Positions 37,755 to 48,126 are shown, counted from the first letter of the stretch. The stretch: 64,000 bases of DNA from Bacteroidales bacterium (GCA_017449065.1 JAFSKF010000002.1:62001-126000); one strand, 5' to 3'. Program-made: numbers and translations. Notes: generated from the letters alone by a model not told the origin.

Positions 37755-37917
37755 TCGGCAGCAACTCCGGAGCGCAGGAAATGAAATCCGCTGAATCGGC
37801 AGCAACTCCGGACGGCTGGAAACGGTTTCTGCTGCGTCGGCAGCTATGGCGGATGCGGAGAAATGATTTCTGCTGAATCAGCGGCAACCCGGCGGCACAG
37901 GAAGCTGGCGCACGCCA
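37755..37917. repeat. Degenerate 41-base tandem repeat, about four copies
   Basis: Copies begin at 37755, 37796, 37837 and 37878, exactly 41 bases apart. The first two share TCGGCAGCAACTCCGGA; the third begins TCGGCAGCTATGGCGGA and the fourth TCAGCGGCAACCCGG. Copies two and three also share TTTCTGCTG near their ends. The block is GC-rich inside AT-rich DNA. Confidence 0.65.
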
Positions 37918-37975
37918 TCGCCTTGGCCAGGCCTACCCAGTCGTAGCGTTCGCGGATGGTTCGGAAATCGGTCAT
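37844..37975 (-). CDS. Possible 43-residue protein or fragment
   Basis: On the minus strand an ATG opens MTDFRTIRERYDWVGLAKAM, then ACASFLCRRVAADSAEI, ending at TAG 37844-37846. The first half looks protein-like; the second half lies in the 41-base repeats and is probably noise. It may be the 5' remnant of a lost gene. I do not recognise it. Confidence 0.2.
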   Translation of the reverse strand: MTDFRTIRERYDWVGLAKAMACASFLCRRVAADSAEIISPHPP

Positions 37976-38023
37976 GGGGTAAAAGGTTTTTGAGGAAGAT
38001 TTTGATGACGACCCGCTGCACAG

Positions 38024-38073
38024 CCCCTACTATAAACACCACCCCCATAAAGGGGTGGTGTTTATAGTAGGGG
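38024..38073. terminator. Perfect 22-base hairpin between divergent genes
   Basis: The arms 38024-38045 and 38052-38073 are exactly complementary (CCCCTACTATAAACACCACC and two more C) with a 6-base loop CATAAA. It is about 200 bases upstream of the PL1 promoter. No T-run follows on either strand, so a terminator role is uncertain; it could be a folded mobile-element scar or a protein-binding site. Confidence 0.5.
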
Positions 38074-38274
38074 GCTTGAACACACCGGGATGTCATCACT
38101 CCTCGAAATTCAGATTGATACTTTCTTTTCTCGCCAAGACATGGCTCAGACAAGGTCGGTCGTTATTCGCGCAGAAAAAAACGTCCGAAACTGACATGTT
38201 TTTTCTTAGATTGGAGGAAAAAAATAAAGAAAGGGTGGATTTTTGTTAAAAAAAGGAGATTTTGTACGCCTTTA

Positions 38275-38306
38275 TTTGGTGGTTCGTTCAAAAGTTGTTA
38301 ATTTTG
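38275..38306 (+). promoter_or_regulatory. Promoter of the polysaccharide utilisation locus
   Basis: TTTG at 38275-38278, a 20-base spacer and TAATTTTG at 38299-38306. The first start codon is 88 bases further on, giving a leader of about 80 bases. Confidence 0.75.
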
Positions 38307-38394
38307 CGCGGTATTTTAATAAAATTAAAAGCCATCCGTTCAACCGATTGCAATCATTTACTATCCAACTAAGCCCAAAATAACTTTTATACCC

Positions 38395-41300
38395 ATGATA
38401 TTGAAAAAGACTTTTACTTTGCTGCTCGCAGCCGGACTTGCAATTCCTGCAATGGCTGCTGAAATCGTTGCATTTCCAGGTGCCCAGGGTTGGGGCCGTA
38501 ATGCCAAAGGTGCTCGTGCTTCGTCGAGCCCTACCGTTTATCATGTGACGAACCTCAACGACTCGGGAACGGGCTCTCTGCGCGATGCTGTTTCGAAGTC
38601 CAACCGCATCGTCGTGTTCGATGTAAGCGGTGTGATTAAGATCAGCAGTCGTATCGTGTTCTCCAGCAACCTGTATGTGGCCGGACAAACCGCTCCGGGC
38701 GAGGGTATCACCGTGTATGGTAACGGCGTTTCGTTCTCCGGCGCTTCGAACATCATCTGCCGCTATTTGCGCGTGCGCATGGGTCATGGCGGCGATTCCG
38801 GTAAGGACTGTGCCGGTATCTCCAACGGTACCAACATGATTTTCGACCATTGCTCTTTCTCATGGGGGTTGGACGAGACCTTCTCTATCAATCCGGACGG
38901 CAAGGGCGATCTCTACAATATCACGCTCCAGAACTGTATCATCGGCCAAGGTCTGATGACTCACTCTGCCGGCGGTCTGATGCAAGCCGATTACATCACG
39001 CTCTATCGCAACCTGTATATCGACAATTCCACCCGTAACAACAAGGTGAAGGGTGTCAACCAGTATTGCAACAATGTGGTTTATAACTGGAACAACGGAG
39101 CCTACATCATGGGCGGCGATTCTGAGGGTAAGAGCTACGTGAATGTGCAGAGCAACCTCTTCATCAACGGTAATACAACCGCCGGTTCAGCACAGGCCTT
39201 CACGGGCGCCAATGCCGATTTCCATGTGTATGGCGACGACAACTGGCAGGATAACAACAAGAACGGGCTTTACGATCCTTATCTGATTACCAACTACAGC
39301 GCTGCCACACGCGAGACCACTCCTTACGATTATCCGGAGCTGGAGCTCTATCCGGGTAACGAACTGATCGAGAAGAACATTCCGACCGTAGGTGCTTCTT
39401 TGCCGTATCGCGACCAGAGCGACTGCTACATGATCGACGAGCTGATGAGCTTCGGCAAGTTGGGCAACCTGATCAGCAACGAAGAGAATCTGGCCATCGG
39501 TTCGCCTTCCACTTGGGCTTGGTGGGCAGGCAGCAAACCGCAGGATACCGATGGTGATGGTATGCCGGATGCCTGGGAAGAGGCCAACGGTACCGATAAG
39601 ACTAAGAACGATGCTACCACAGTGGCAGCCAACGGTTATCTGAATATCGAAAACTATATCAATTCCATCACAGTCGATGACCGCCAGTACTTCCTGCGTA
39701 GGCCCATCACGCTTTCGTCGGCAAGCACCACTTCCACTTTGACCCTTTCCTGGCGCGACTATACTTACGGCGAGGAAGGCTTCATTATCGAGTATAAACT
39801 GGCTTCCGAAAGCAACTATGTGGAGGCAGGACGTGCGGTTGCCAATGCCACTTCCTACACCATTACAGGTTTGACCGACGGAACGCCTTACGATGTGCGT
39901 GTCTATGCATACGGCAAGAACAATGGGGCAGAGGTCGTTTCCGAATATGCGACGGCTACCTTCAAGACCCGTCCGGTTGAGGTGGGCGTTGTTGATATCG
40001 ACAGCTATCAGCCGACGGTGACCAATAGCACCGAGGTGAAGGACGGCGATCTCCTGCTGCTCACCACCGACGATGAACTGGCCTACACATTGTCGTCGGC
40101 CATCAATCCGGCTTCCGTTGTAGCCACCGGTAAGGGAACCATTACCGTCAGCGGATCGGCTATCGGCGGTACCGGCACATCGGTCAATAAGGGCGACGAA
40201 GGCACGCTGGTGCTCAACAATACGAATACCTACACGGGCGCTACTGTATTGCATAACGGTGTGCTGGAGTTCAACAGCATCGCCAACGGTGGAGCCAATT
40301 CTGCCATCGGTGCCAGTCAGGAGTTTGCCCAGAACTGGGTGATGGATGGCGGTACCTATCGTTACACAGGTGCCAATGCGACCACCAACCGCAGCGCCAA
40401 GCTGACCAATCCGACCACGCTCGAAATCGCCAGCGGTAAGACGCTGACCTTGAATGGTGTGATTGAGGGTAGTGGCGACAATCAGGACTTCATCATCGAC
40501 GGTAACGGACAGGTGACCGTCGGAACCACATCCTTCTTCGGCTATACGGGTACTACCACCTTGAAGGGCGGTACGTTGTACCTTTCGACAGTCGATATTG
40601 CCAAGAACGGCATCGGATCGTCTTCTAAACTGATTATGGCAGGCGGCACGCTGACCACCAAGGGCGAATCGTTGAACTACGAGACCTATTCGTTCCCAAT
40701 CGAATTGCAGGAAGGAACCTACAGCCGTTTTGCACCTAACCGTAACTGCTACGTCAAGAATACATTGACGGGCGCAGGTACGTTGGAATTCGATATTCCT
40801 TATCTGCGTGAATACTTCGATGCTAATGTTTCGACATTTAGAGGTAAGATTGTGGTTAACGGTTTGAACACTACGGCTTCCGACGGAGGATCGATGTTTA
40901 TGCCGAGCGGATCTGAGCTCAATATGCCTACCACACAGATTGAACTTTTAGGGACGGCTGTCATGGCTATTTGGGGTACGAACGGTACGGGCTATGTCGG
41001 AGGTCTTTCGGGCGAATCGACCACCAAGCTGGTCGGCTCATCGAAGAATACCAAGGGCTTCCAGTGCTCATGGACAGTCGGCGGATCGAACAGCAACGAG
41101 ACCTTCAACGGTATCATCACCAATCTGCCTGCCGGTTTGAATAAGGCTTACGCCGGAACCGTTACCATCGTGAAGGTGGGAACCGGTTTGTGGCGTCTGA
41201 ACGGCAAGAACGATTATGCAGGAACCACTTCCGTCAATGCCGGTACGCTCATCGTGAACGGCAGTCATACGGGTGGCGCTGCCTATACCGTAGCTTCCGA

Positions 41301-42345
41301 TGCTACGTTGAAGGGTACCGGTTCGATTGCCAGCAACATCACCTTGCAGAAGGGTGCTACGTTGGTGGCAGGCGATACGCTGATCAACGGCAAGAGCCTC
41401 ACGCTGACCGGTACGGTGCAGGCACAGAACGGTTCGACCCTCGAAGTGCCTGTCAGCTACTATGGTACTTCCGTCAAGAGTAACAGCTTTGCTATCAGTT
41501 CGCTCTCGTTGGGCGATGATGTCACCCTGCACCTCAACCTGACAGAAGTGGAAGGTGCGTTGCCGCTCAACAGTTCGTTCACGGTATTCAGCAGCGGAGC
41601 CACTTCCGTTACGGGTAAGTTCGCCACCATCGAACCGGCAACTCCGGGCGAAGGATTGAAGTGGGATCTGTCGAGACTCTACATCGATGGTAAGGTGTTT
41701 GTGCGCGACGCCAGCTTCAATGTCGACGATGTCAGCTATCGTGAATCTTCCTGGTTCGACGATAACAAGATTGATGCCGACGGCTATTATTGGTTCAACG
41801 AGGAGAATTCGGCAACCACCGATGCCCTGATTGCAGAGGGTGCCATCAGTTTCGATGCTGCCGGCAAGGCATCTTCGGCTCCTACCTATAGTGCAGCCGG
41901 TTCGGCCCATGTGGGTGGCTTGAAGATCAACAACACCGCCGGTGAGATTGTCTTCAAAACCACATCTAAGTTCATGAGCGCCAAGTTCGACTTCTATCGT
42001 GCAGGCACGGCTGCGATGAGCGGTGCCGTTTATGCCAGCACCGATGGTGAGACCTACACCAAGATCGGTGATATTGCAGGCGATCCTAAGACCGAAGTCT
42101 ATCTCGACTATAGCGAGGCATTGAGTGGAAAAGAGTATTGCTTCCTGAAGCTCACCAATGCAACGGCTTCTCCACTCTACATCCAAGGTGCCGCGATCAC
42201 TTTCGAGAAGATGTTCTCTGGAATCGAGGAGGTAACGGTTGAGCAAAAGGCAGATGCCTTCCGCTACGACTTGCAAGGTCGTAAGGTGGGAGCAGAGACA
42301 CGAGGCCTGCTGATCGAGAACGGTCGCTTGCTTGTCCGTCCGTAA
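38395..42345 (+). CDS. PL1-family pectate lyase with FN3 and beta-strand repeat domains
   Basis: A 1316-residue exported enzyme (signal peptide 1-21). Residues about 22-370 are the PL1-type beta-helix lyase: GAQGWGRNAKGARA, ICRYLRVRMGHGG, the hallmark FDHCSFSWGLDETFS (about 150-164), and STRNNKVKG near residue 212 as the likely catalytic-arginine region. DTDGDGMPDAWEEANGTD (about 384) is a calcium-binding TSP3-like loop. An FN3 domain spans about 440-525, then autotransporter-type beta-strand repeats (TLVLNNTNTYTGATVLHNG near 605; GLWRLNGKNDYAGTTSVNAG near 930). The tail FRYDLQGRKVG...ENGRLLVRP resembles sorting tails. It should cleave polygalacturonate by beta-elimination outside the cell. 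It is the first gene of the locus. Confidence 0.9.
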   Translation: MILKKTFTLLLAAGLAIPAMAAEIVAFPGAQGWGRNAKGARASSSPTVYHVTNLNDSGTGSLRDAVSKSNRIVVFDVSGVIKISSRIVFSSNLYVAGQTAPGEGITVYGNGVSFSGASNIICRYLRVRMGHGGDSGKDCAGISNGTNMIFDHCSFSWGLDETFSINPDGKGDLYNITLQNCIIGQGLMTHSAGGLMQADYITLYRNLYIDNSTRNNKVKGVNQYCNNVVYNWNNGAYIMGGDSEGKSYVNVQSNLFINGNTTAGSAQAFTGANADFHVYGDDNWQDNNKNGLYDPYLITNYSAATRETTPYDYPELELYPGNELIEKNIPTVGASLPYRDQSDCYMIDELMSFGKLGNLISNEENLAIGSPSTWAWWAGSKPQDTDGDGMPDAWEEANGTDKTKNDATTVAANGYLNIENYINSITVDDRQYFLRRPITLSSASTTSTLTLSWRDYTYGEEGFIIEYKLASESNYVEAGRAVANATSYTITGLTDGTPYDVRVYAYGKNNGAEVVSEYATATFKTRPVEVGVVDIDSYQPTVTNSTEVKDGDLLLLTTDDELAYTLSSAINPASVVATGKGTITVSGSAIGGTGTSVNKGDEGTLVLNNTNTYTGATVLHNGVLEFNSIANGGANSAIGASQEFAQNWVMDGGTYRYTGANATTNRSAKLTNPTTLEIASGKTLTLNGVIEGSGDNQDFIIDGNGQVTVGTTSFFGYTGTTTLKGGTLYLSTVDIAKNGIGSSSKLIMAGGTLTTKGESLNYETYSFPIELQEGTYSRFAPNRNCYVKNTLTGAGTLEFDIPYLREYFDANVSTFRGKIVVNGLNTTASDGGSMFMPSGSELNMPTTQIELLGTAVMAIWGTNGTGYVGGLSGESTTKLVGSSKNTKGFQCSWTVGGSNSNETFNGIITNLPAGLNKAYAGTVTIVKVGTGLWRLNGKNDYAGTTSVNAGTLIVNGSHTGGAAYTVASDATLKGTGSIASNITLQKGATLVAGDTLINGKSLTLTGTVQAQNGSTLEVPVSYYGTSVKSNSFAISSLSLGDDVTLHLNLTEVEGALPLNSSFTVFSSGATSVTGKFATIEPATPGEGLKWDLSRLYIDGKVFVRDASFNVDDVSYRESSWFDDNKIDADGYYWFNEENSATTDALIAEGAISFDAAGKASSAPTYSAAGSAHVGGLKINNTAGEIVFKTTSKFMSAKFDFYRAGTAAMSGAVYASTDGETYTKIGDIAGDPKTEVYLDYSEALSGKEYCFLKLTNATASPLYIQGAAITFEKMFSGIEEVTVEQKADAFRYDLQGRKVGAETRGLLIENGRLLVRP

Positions 42346-42417
42346 TTCTTGCGCGCGTACATTATTATATTTAATAAGGCAAAGAAATACACATTAACTT
42401 TACAATCATATCTATTC

Positions 42418-44799
42418 ATGTACAACAAATCATTACTGCCCAAATGTGGAAAGTTTCTGGTTGCTGCGGCTACGGCTACGCTTCTTCTGACTGCTTGTCA
42501 GGATGAGATGACCGATGACAGCCACTACAAGAAACCTGACTTTCTGGCCGGCAATGCTCTGGAGGTGCTGAACAAGTCGTTCGACGGACAGACCTTCAAG
42601 ACCTTTTTGCGCGGCATCGAACTGGTGGGTTACAACGATGTGGTTGACAGCCAGATCCTGACGGTATTGGCTCCAACCGATGAGGCATTTGCAGCCTTTT
42701 TGCGAGAAAAAGGCTATGCCAGCATCGAGGATATGTATTATGCAGATCCGACCTACACCACACAACTTATTACTTATCACTTGCTCTATTATGCGATGGA
42801 TTGGGACAAGATGACCAATTTCCGTCCGACAGAAGGTGATGCCGCCACCGAAAGCCAGAAGGCTGCCCGTGCCGGTATGTACAACCGTTTCCGTACGCGT
42901 TGCGCTGTTGATGAAACGATCGAATTCAACGCCGATGTAACTGTCAACGATACGGTACGCGTGGTTCACTACGATCGCTATCTGACCGTTTTCTCTGAGA
43001 AGCTTTTTGCTACTTTGGGCATCGATGCCGCTTCGAACTATAACTATTTCTTCCCCAATACGGAATGGAATCCCAAGCATTTGTCGAACGGTTTCAATGT
43101 GATGAATGCAGCCGTGCTCGATACAACGGCTACCGTAACCGACAACGGCTATCTCTATCACATTGATCATGTGATTGAGCCGGTGGGCACGATTTACGAT
43201 GAATTGAAGGCGCGTTCCAACTACCAGTTGGTCAAATTATTGTTCGATCAGTATGGTTATTATACCACCGACGAAGATGAGTCGAACAATCGCGGTTATA
43301 CAGTATATTCCCATCTTTTCAGGAATTTGCCTAACATCGCCTCCGAGTGGCCGACGTCCAATTATCTGAGTTTTACTTCCAACTCGTTCCAGTCGTACAA
43401 TCTCTTCATCCCGACCGATGAAGCCTTGAACAGAATGTTCGATGAATACTGGGAGGAAGGCTGCGGCTATACTTCCATTGAGACGTTGAATCCGGCGATT
43501 CAGAATATCTTGCTGAGGGAATGTGTCGGACAGATAGAATTGGAAGGTGTTCGCAATACCTCCTATATGTGCTATCCTGATTATATCACATCGGGCAAGG
43601 CTCAGTCATATTTCGGTACGACGATTACTACCGATCCGAGTAGTTTCGATGCCAACCTGCTTTGCAACAATGGCGTGATTTACGGTTCTTCGCACATGGA
43701 GGTTCCCGGCGTATTCTCGTCGGTGGCAGGCCCTGCGTTCAAGGATGTGAAGTATCTGCCTTATCTGTATGTGCTGAATGGTGCCGATATTCTGTTGTCA
43801 CTTTCCTCAAAGGAATCGGATTATATCACTTTGATTCCCGATACATCGCAGTTCACCCATAACGATCCTGCTATGCGTTTGTTCCGCAATACATCGTCCG
43901 GAACGACTACTTACTCGTTGCAGCAGTGGAACGATGAAGCGGGCGATTTTGCCGATATGAGTTCTTCGATAATGCTTAACATCGCCAATATGCATACCTC
44001 TACGGATGCTACCGAACTGAAGACAACGGGCACGCAGGTGGTTGAAACCAACGTGTCGTTCAATTATTGGTTCATTAATAATGGCAAGATTACAACCAAT
44101 GCGCTGTTTAACCAGCAGTTGAATCCGACATTTAACGAAGAGATCTGGTATCCTTTCGAGGAAATCAAGCGTACCTCGGCTGGAGAATCCTGGAGCAACG
44201 GAAAGGCATATACGTATAAATATCCGGGTATCTATCAGTCGGCATCGGGCAATAGCCTGGAAACCGAGTTGTCGCAGAACAACGACCGCAACTATCCTTA
44301 TTTTTGCTTTGTACAGTTGCTGCAGAAAGCAGGGTTGGCTACCAGCGGTAAGTTCAGCGGTATGCTGACATTGGATCCGGAATCGCCTCGTTTCTTTGCT
44401 ATCGTTCCGACCAACGAAGCCATCAAGGCGTCATTGAAGAGTTTGCCGGGTTGCGGCTCCTTGAATATTAACGAGAGTACCTACGCCATTACCGGTACCG
44501 TTTCGACGGCCAATAAGACTCTTTTGGCCAATTACCTGCTCAGTTATTTCGTAACCGCCGATCGCAATGGCTTTACGTCTTATCCTTACGTGGGTTCTAC
44601 CTGCAAGGGTCAGTTCGAGACTTCCGGCAACTATGCGCTGAATATCTCTGATACCGGCAGCGCCATTACGGTGAACTTCGCTCCTCAGGGCGGAAATACG
44701 CCTACAGGTAATGTTGTAACGTTGGTGGGTACCTACCATTTCCTGCCGTTCGCTTTCTCCGACGGTGCATTCCAAATGATTGATACAGTGTTACAGTAG
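42418..44799 (+). CDS. Multi-domain FAS1 (fasciclin) lipoprotein
   Basis: I start at ATG 42418 (MYNKSLLPK, 793 residues); an in-frame start at 42349 would lengthen the signal sequence unnaturally. The lipobox TLLLTAC gives an acylated cysteine followed by DE-rich residues, as in surface lipoproteins. FAS1 signatures are TVLAPTDEAFAAFLREKG (first domain), a second block around LFIPTDEALNRMFDEY, and a third around FAIVPTNEAIKASLKSL near the C-terminus. FAS1 domains mediate adhesion or glycan contact. It follows the lyase by 72 bases and precedes SusC by 24 bases. Binding of pectin fragments is inferred from context. Confidence 0.85.
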   Translation: MYNKSLLPKCGKFLVAAATATLLLTACQDEMTDDSHYKKPDFLAGNALEVLNKSFDGQTFKTFLRGIELVGYNDVVDSQILTVLAPTDEAFAAFLREKGYASIEDMYYADPTYTTQLITYHLLYYAMDWDKMTNFRPTEGDAATESQKAARAGMYNRFRTRCAVDETIEFNADVTVNDTVRVVHYDRYLTVFSEKLFATLGIDAASNYNYFFPNTEWNPKHLSNGFNVMNAAVLDTTATVTDNGYLYHIDHVIEPVGTIYDELKARSNYQLVKLLFDQYGYYTTDEDESNNRGYTVYSHLFRNLPNIASEWPTSNYLSFTSNSFQSYNLFIPTDEALNRMFDEYWEEGCGYTSIETLNPAIQNILLRECVGQIELEGVRNTSYMCYPDYITSGKAQSYFGTTITTDPSSFDANLLCNNGVIYGSSHMEVPGVFSSVAGPAFKDVKYLPYLYVLNGADILLSLSSKESDYITLIPDTSQFTHNDPAMRLFRNTSSGTTTYSLQQWNDEAGDFADMSSSIMLNIANMHTSTDATELKTTGTQVVETNVSFNYWFINNGKITTNALFNQQLNPTFNEEIWYPFEEIKRTSAGESWSNGKAYTYKYPGIYQSASGNSLETELSQNNDRNYPYFCFVQLLQKAGLATSGKFSGMLTLDPESPRFFAIVPTNEAIKASLKSLPGCGSLNINESTYAITGTVSTANKTLLANYLLSYFVTADRNGFTSYPYVGSTCKGQFETSGNYALNISDTGSAITVNFAPQGGNTPTGNVVTLVGTYHFLPFAFSDGAFQMIDTVLQ

Positions 44800-44823
44800 T
44801 TTCAAATAGCAAAACCGAATATT

Positions 44824-47800
44824 ATGATAAAATTGAAATCATTATTGCTGATGCTGATCTGTTTCGGGGCTACCGTAGCACTGGCTCAGAATAAGACAAT
44901 GACGGGTACAGTCATAGAGGAGGGCATTAACGAGCCTATCTATGGTGCTAACGTTGTGGTCATCAATCAGCAGAACCGAACCCTGACCGGTACGATTACC
45001 GATCTGGATGGTAACTATGTGCTGAATGTGCCCGATGGCAAGGATCTGAGAATCCAGATCTCTTTCATCGGTCTCAAGACACAGACTTTTAACTACACAG
45101 GTCAGAGCAAGCTCGATGTTACGCTTTCGAGCGACTCGAAGATGCTGAGTGATGTTGAGGTTGTCACGAAGGCAATTACCCGCTCTGAATTGGGTATTAC
45201 CGAATTGCAGCAAACCTCCTCTACGCAGAAGGTGCAGATGTCGGAACTGACCGAAGTGGCTCCTGTGGCTTCCATCGAAGAAGCCCTGCAGGGTCAGATG
45301 GCGGGTGTGGATATCGTGTTGGGTGGTGACCCGGGTGCGAAGTCTTCCATCCGTATTCGAGGCGTAAGCACGCTTTCGTCGTCGGCTGAACCTTTGGTGG
45401 TAGTGGATGGTATTCCTACAACCGTTTCGTTTGGCGACGACTTCTCGTTCTCCGATGCCAACGAAGATGACTTCGGTGCCCTTTTGAATATCTCACCGGC
45501 CGATATCGAGAGCATCGAGGTATTGAAGGATGCCGCAGCTACCTCTATTTATGGTACCGCCGGTTCGAACGGTGTGCTCCTTATTAACACCAAACAGGGT
45601 AAGACGGGTAAGACCCGCTTCAACTTCCAGTCGAAGTTCTCTTACAAGGAAGAGCCTGCCACCATTCCGTTGCTGAATGCCAAGCAGTATATCTCCATGA
45701 TTGAGGATGCTATCTGGAATGCCGCCAATGCCAAAGGTCTGGGTTCCGCTGCTTCCGAGTTGAATCTGTTGTTCAACACTAAGGAACTGCTGCGCGATCC
45801 TTCTTACCGCTACTATCGCGAATATAACGTCGATACCGATTGGTTGGATGAAGTACGTCAGAACGCCTGGCAGTGGGATAATTCTCTCAGTATGACGGGT
45901 GGTGGCGAAAAGGCTACCTATCGTATGTCGTTCGGCTATCTGGACGATGTGGGAACTACAATCGGTACCGAAGCCAAGCGTATTACTGCCGGAGCCAAGA
46001 TTACCTATAAGTTCTCCGATCGTTTCCGCATTTATACCGACTTGTCCTATACCGACTATGACAAGGATGCCAATGCTGTCGAGAATGTGCGTGCACAGGC
46101 TCAGGGCATGATGCCGAACCAGAGCCCTTACCTGATGAATGAGGACGGGACCCGTAGTTCTTCCTATTTCACGCCAGAGAGCAACTTCCAGGGATCGTTT
46201 GCGGGAGTAAAGGACAACAAGGGACAGGGCAACTGGAATCCGGTAGCGATGGCGAAGGAATCCTATAAGAACACACGCGAACGTACCGAGAAGATTACCA
46301 TCGACTGGGAATACAAGTTCCCGCTCAAGAACGATTGGCAACACTTGACCTACGAGGGCTATGTCAACATGAATATGAAGACTTCCACATCGAAGACCTT
46401 CCTGCCACAGGTGGCAACGGGTGTACTGTGGACAAACAAGAATGCTAACCGTTCTACAGAAGCTTCAAGCGATGCTTTCGCGCTGCAGTTCTATAATAAA
46501 GTGTTGTATGTGGCAACGATTGCCGAAAAGCATAATATTGTCTTCACGGGTATTGCCAATACAACTTCTACACATTCCGCTTCAGCAAGCAATGCAACCT
46601 ATGCCAATGTATCCATTAACCTGAGCGATCCTATCGTAGGTTCTATCGTGGATGGCGCTTCGAGCGGAGATTCCGAGAATCGCAAAGTGCGTTTCACAGA
46701 AAGCCTGAACTATTCTTACGATAACCGCTATGTTGTTTCGGCTGTGGTGACGCAGGAAGGTAACTCCGCCATGGGTAAGGACAAGCGCTTCGGTGTCTTC
46801 CCTGCCTTCGGTGCTTCGTGGAATATCGAGAAAGAGCACTTTATGGAGGATGTTGAATGGTTCACCCAAGGTAAACTGCGTGGTTCATTGGGTTGGTCAG
46901 GTAATGCGCCTTCGTCGGGCTACAGTTACTTGGGTGCCTATTCTTCGTTGGGTACGTATGGTTCGATGAGTGCCATCTCGCCCAGCCGTATGCAGCTCGA
47001 CAAACTGAAATGGGAGAGCAGCAAGGAATGGGACTTGGGTGTTGATCTTCGCTTCATGGACCGTTATGGCCTGACCATCGACTACTACGACAAATATACT
47101 TCCGACTGTTTAATGAAGGACGTTTCGATTCCTTCGACTACAGGTTACGGTTCACTTAAGTTCATGAATTCGGGCGAGATGTCGAACAAGGGTTACGAAA
47201 TCCGCTTCGATATTGATCTCTTCAAGACCAAGATGTGGTTCGCTAAGATGAGTGTCAATGCTGCCCGTAATATCAATAAGGTAGAGAAGATTCCTACCAA
47301 CTGGGTAGCTGAGAACTATAGCTTCGGAAACGGCAACTATGCGGTACGTATCGTGGAAGGCGACCCAATCGGTTCATTCTACGGCTATAAGTATCTGGGC
47401 GTTTATCAGAATGCCGAAGACACGTATGCTTATGATGCCAACGGCAATGTGATGCGCGACTTCAACGGCGATGTGGTGACCATGAAGAACGGTACGACAC
47501 AGGTGTATGCCGGTGATGCCAAATATGAGGATATCAACCACGATGGTGTAATCAACGAACAGGATATCGTTTATTTGGGTAATTCGAACCCGACACTTAC
47601 CGGTGGTGGTAACTTCAACATCAAGTACGGCAATGCGAAGACCCGTTTCGGACAGATTTCATTCACTGTGAACTGCAACTTCCGCATCGGACAGAAGGTA
47701 ATCAATTCGGCACGTATGAGCTTGGAATCGATGTATGGAACCTCGAACCAGAGTACAGCCGTTTTGCAGCGCTGGCGTAAGGGAGGCGATAACACCGAGA

Positions 47801-48105
47801 TTCCGCGTGCCCTCTATGGAATGGGATACAACTATCTGGGTTCCGACCGTTTCGTGGAAGATGCTTCCTACTGCCGTATCAAGACGATGTCTGTTTCCTG
47901 GTCGATGCCTAAGAAGTGGATGGATCGCGCCCGCTTGCAGTCTTGTTCCATCTTCTTCACGGGTTACGATCTCTTCACCTTCACGAACTATTCCGGACAG
48001 AATCCGGAAGTCAGTCTTCCGTCAAAGCCGACCAAACTGGTGTCGGATGGCAACACAACACCTGTCAGCAAGCGCTTTGCCTGCGGTGTAAACTTGAATT
48101 TTTAA
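44824..48105 (+). CDS. SusC/RagA-type TonB-linked outer-membrane transporter
   Basis: A 1093-residue importer. The signal peptide ends ALAQ. Residues about 25-110 form the CarboxypepD_reg-like domain (TGTVIEEGINEPIYGANVVV, DLDGNYVLNVP). The plug follows with EEALQGQMAGVDIV, SSIRIRGVSTLSSSAEPLVV and VLKDAAATSIYGTAGSNGV, the SusC hallmark. The remainder is a 22-strand-type barrel ending ACGVNLNF. It should import oligosaccharides released by the lyase, powered by TonB, under the lid formed by the SusD encoded next (21 bases downstream). Confidence 0.97.
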   Translation: MIKLKSLLLMLICFGATVALAQNKTMTGTVIEEGINEPIYGANVVVINQQNRTLTGTITDLDGNYVLNVPDGKDLRIQISFIGLKTQTFNYTGQSKLDVTLSSDSKMLSDVEVVTKAITRSELGITELQQTSSTQKVQMSELTEVAPVASIEEALQGQMAGVDIVLGGDPGAKSSIRIRGVSTLSSSAEPLVVVDGIPTTVSFGDDFSFSDANEDDFGALLNISPADIESIEVLKDAAATSIYGTAGSNGVLLINTKQGKTGKTRFNFQSKFSYKEEPATIPLLNAKQYISMIEDAIWNAANAKGLGSAASELNLLFNTKELLRDPSYRYYREYNVDTDWLDEVRQNAWQWDNSLSMTGGGEKATYRMSFGYLDDVGTTIGTEAKRITAGAKITYKFSDRFRIYTDLSYTDYDKDANAVENVRAQAQGMMPNQSPYLMNEDGTRSSSYFTPESNFQGSFAGVKDNKGQGNWNPVAMAKESYKNTRERTEKITIDWEYKFPLKNDWQHLTYEGYVNMNMKTSTSKTFLPQVATGVLWTNKNANRSTEASSDAFALQFYNKVLYVATIAEKHNIVFTGIANTTSTHSASASNATYANVSINLSDPIVGSIVDGASSGDSENRKVRFTESLNYSYDNRYVVSAVVTQEGNSAMGKDKRFGVFPAFGASWNIEKEHFMEDVEWFTQGKLRGSLGWSGNAPSSGYSYLGAYSSLGTYGSMSAISPSRMQLDKLKWESSKEWDLGVDLRFMDRYGLTIDYYDKYTSDCLMKDVSIPSTTGYGSLKFMNSGEMSNKGYEIRFDIDLFKTKMWFAKMSVNAARNINKVEKIPTNWVAENYSFGNGNYAVRIVEGDPIGSFYGYKYLGVYQNAEDTYAYDANGNVMRDFNGDVVTMKNGTTQVYAGDAKYEDINHDGVINEQDIVYLGNSNPTLTGGGNFNIKYGNAKTRFGQISFTVNCNFRIGQKVINSARMSLESMYGTSNQSTAVLQRWRKGGDNTEIPRALYGMGYNYLGSDRFVEDASYCRIKTMSVSWSMPKKWMDRARLQSCSIFFTGYDLFTFTNYSGQNPEVSLPSKPTKLVSDGNTTPVSKRFACGVNLNF

Positions 48106-48126
48106 TGATTAACGAATGCTTGAACT

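Larger units (their letters stand above)
37566..38394. other. 829-base noncoding region between sprA and the utilisation locus
   Basis: This divergent intergenic region contains, in order, the 17-base repeats next to sprA, an AT-rich stretch, a degenerate 41-base tandem repeat (37755-37917), a possible 43-residue minus-strand frame (37844-37975), a perfect 22-base hairpin (38024-38073), and the promoter and leader of the PL1 gene. No TAnnTTTG box for sprA was found. Confidence 0.6.

Noticed and set aside
40179-41340. Glycine-rich repeats in the PL1 gene considered as a passenger autotransporter
   Set aside because: The autotransporter-type beta-strand repeats are present, but there is no C-terminal translocator barrel; the tail is of the short sorting type.
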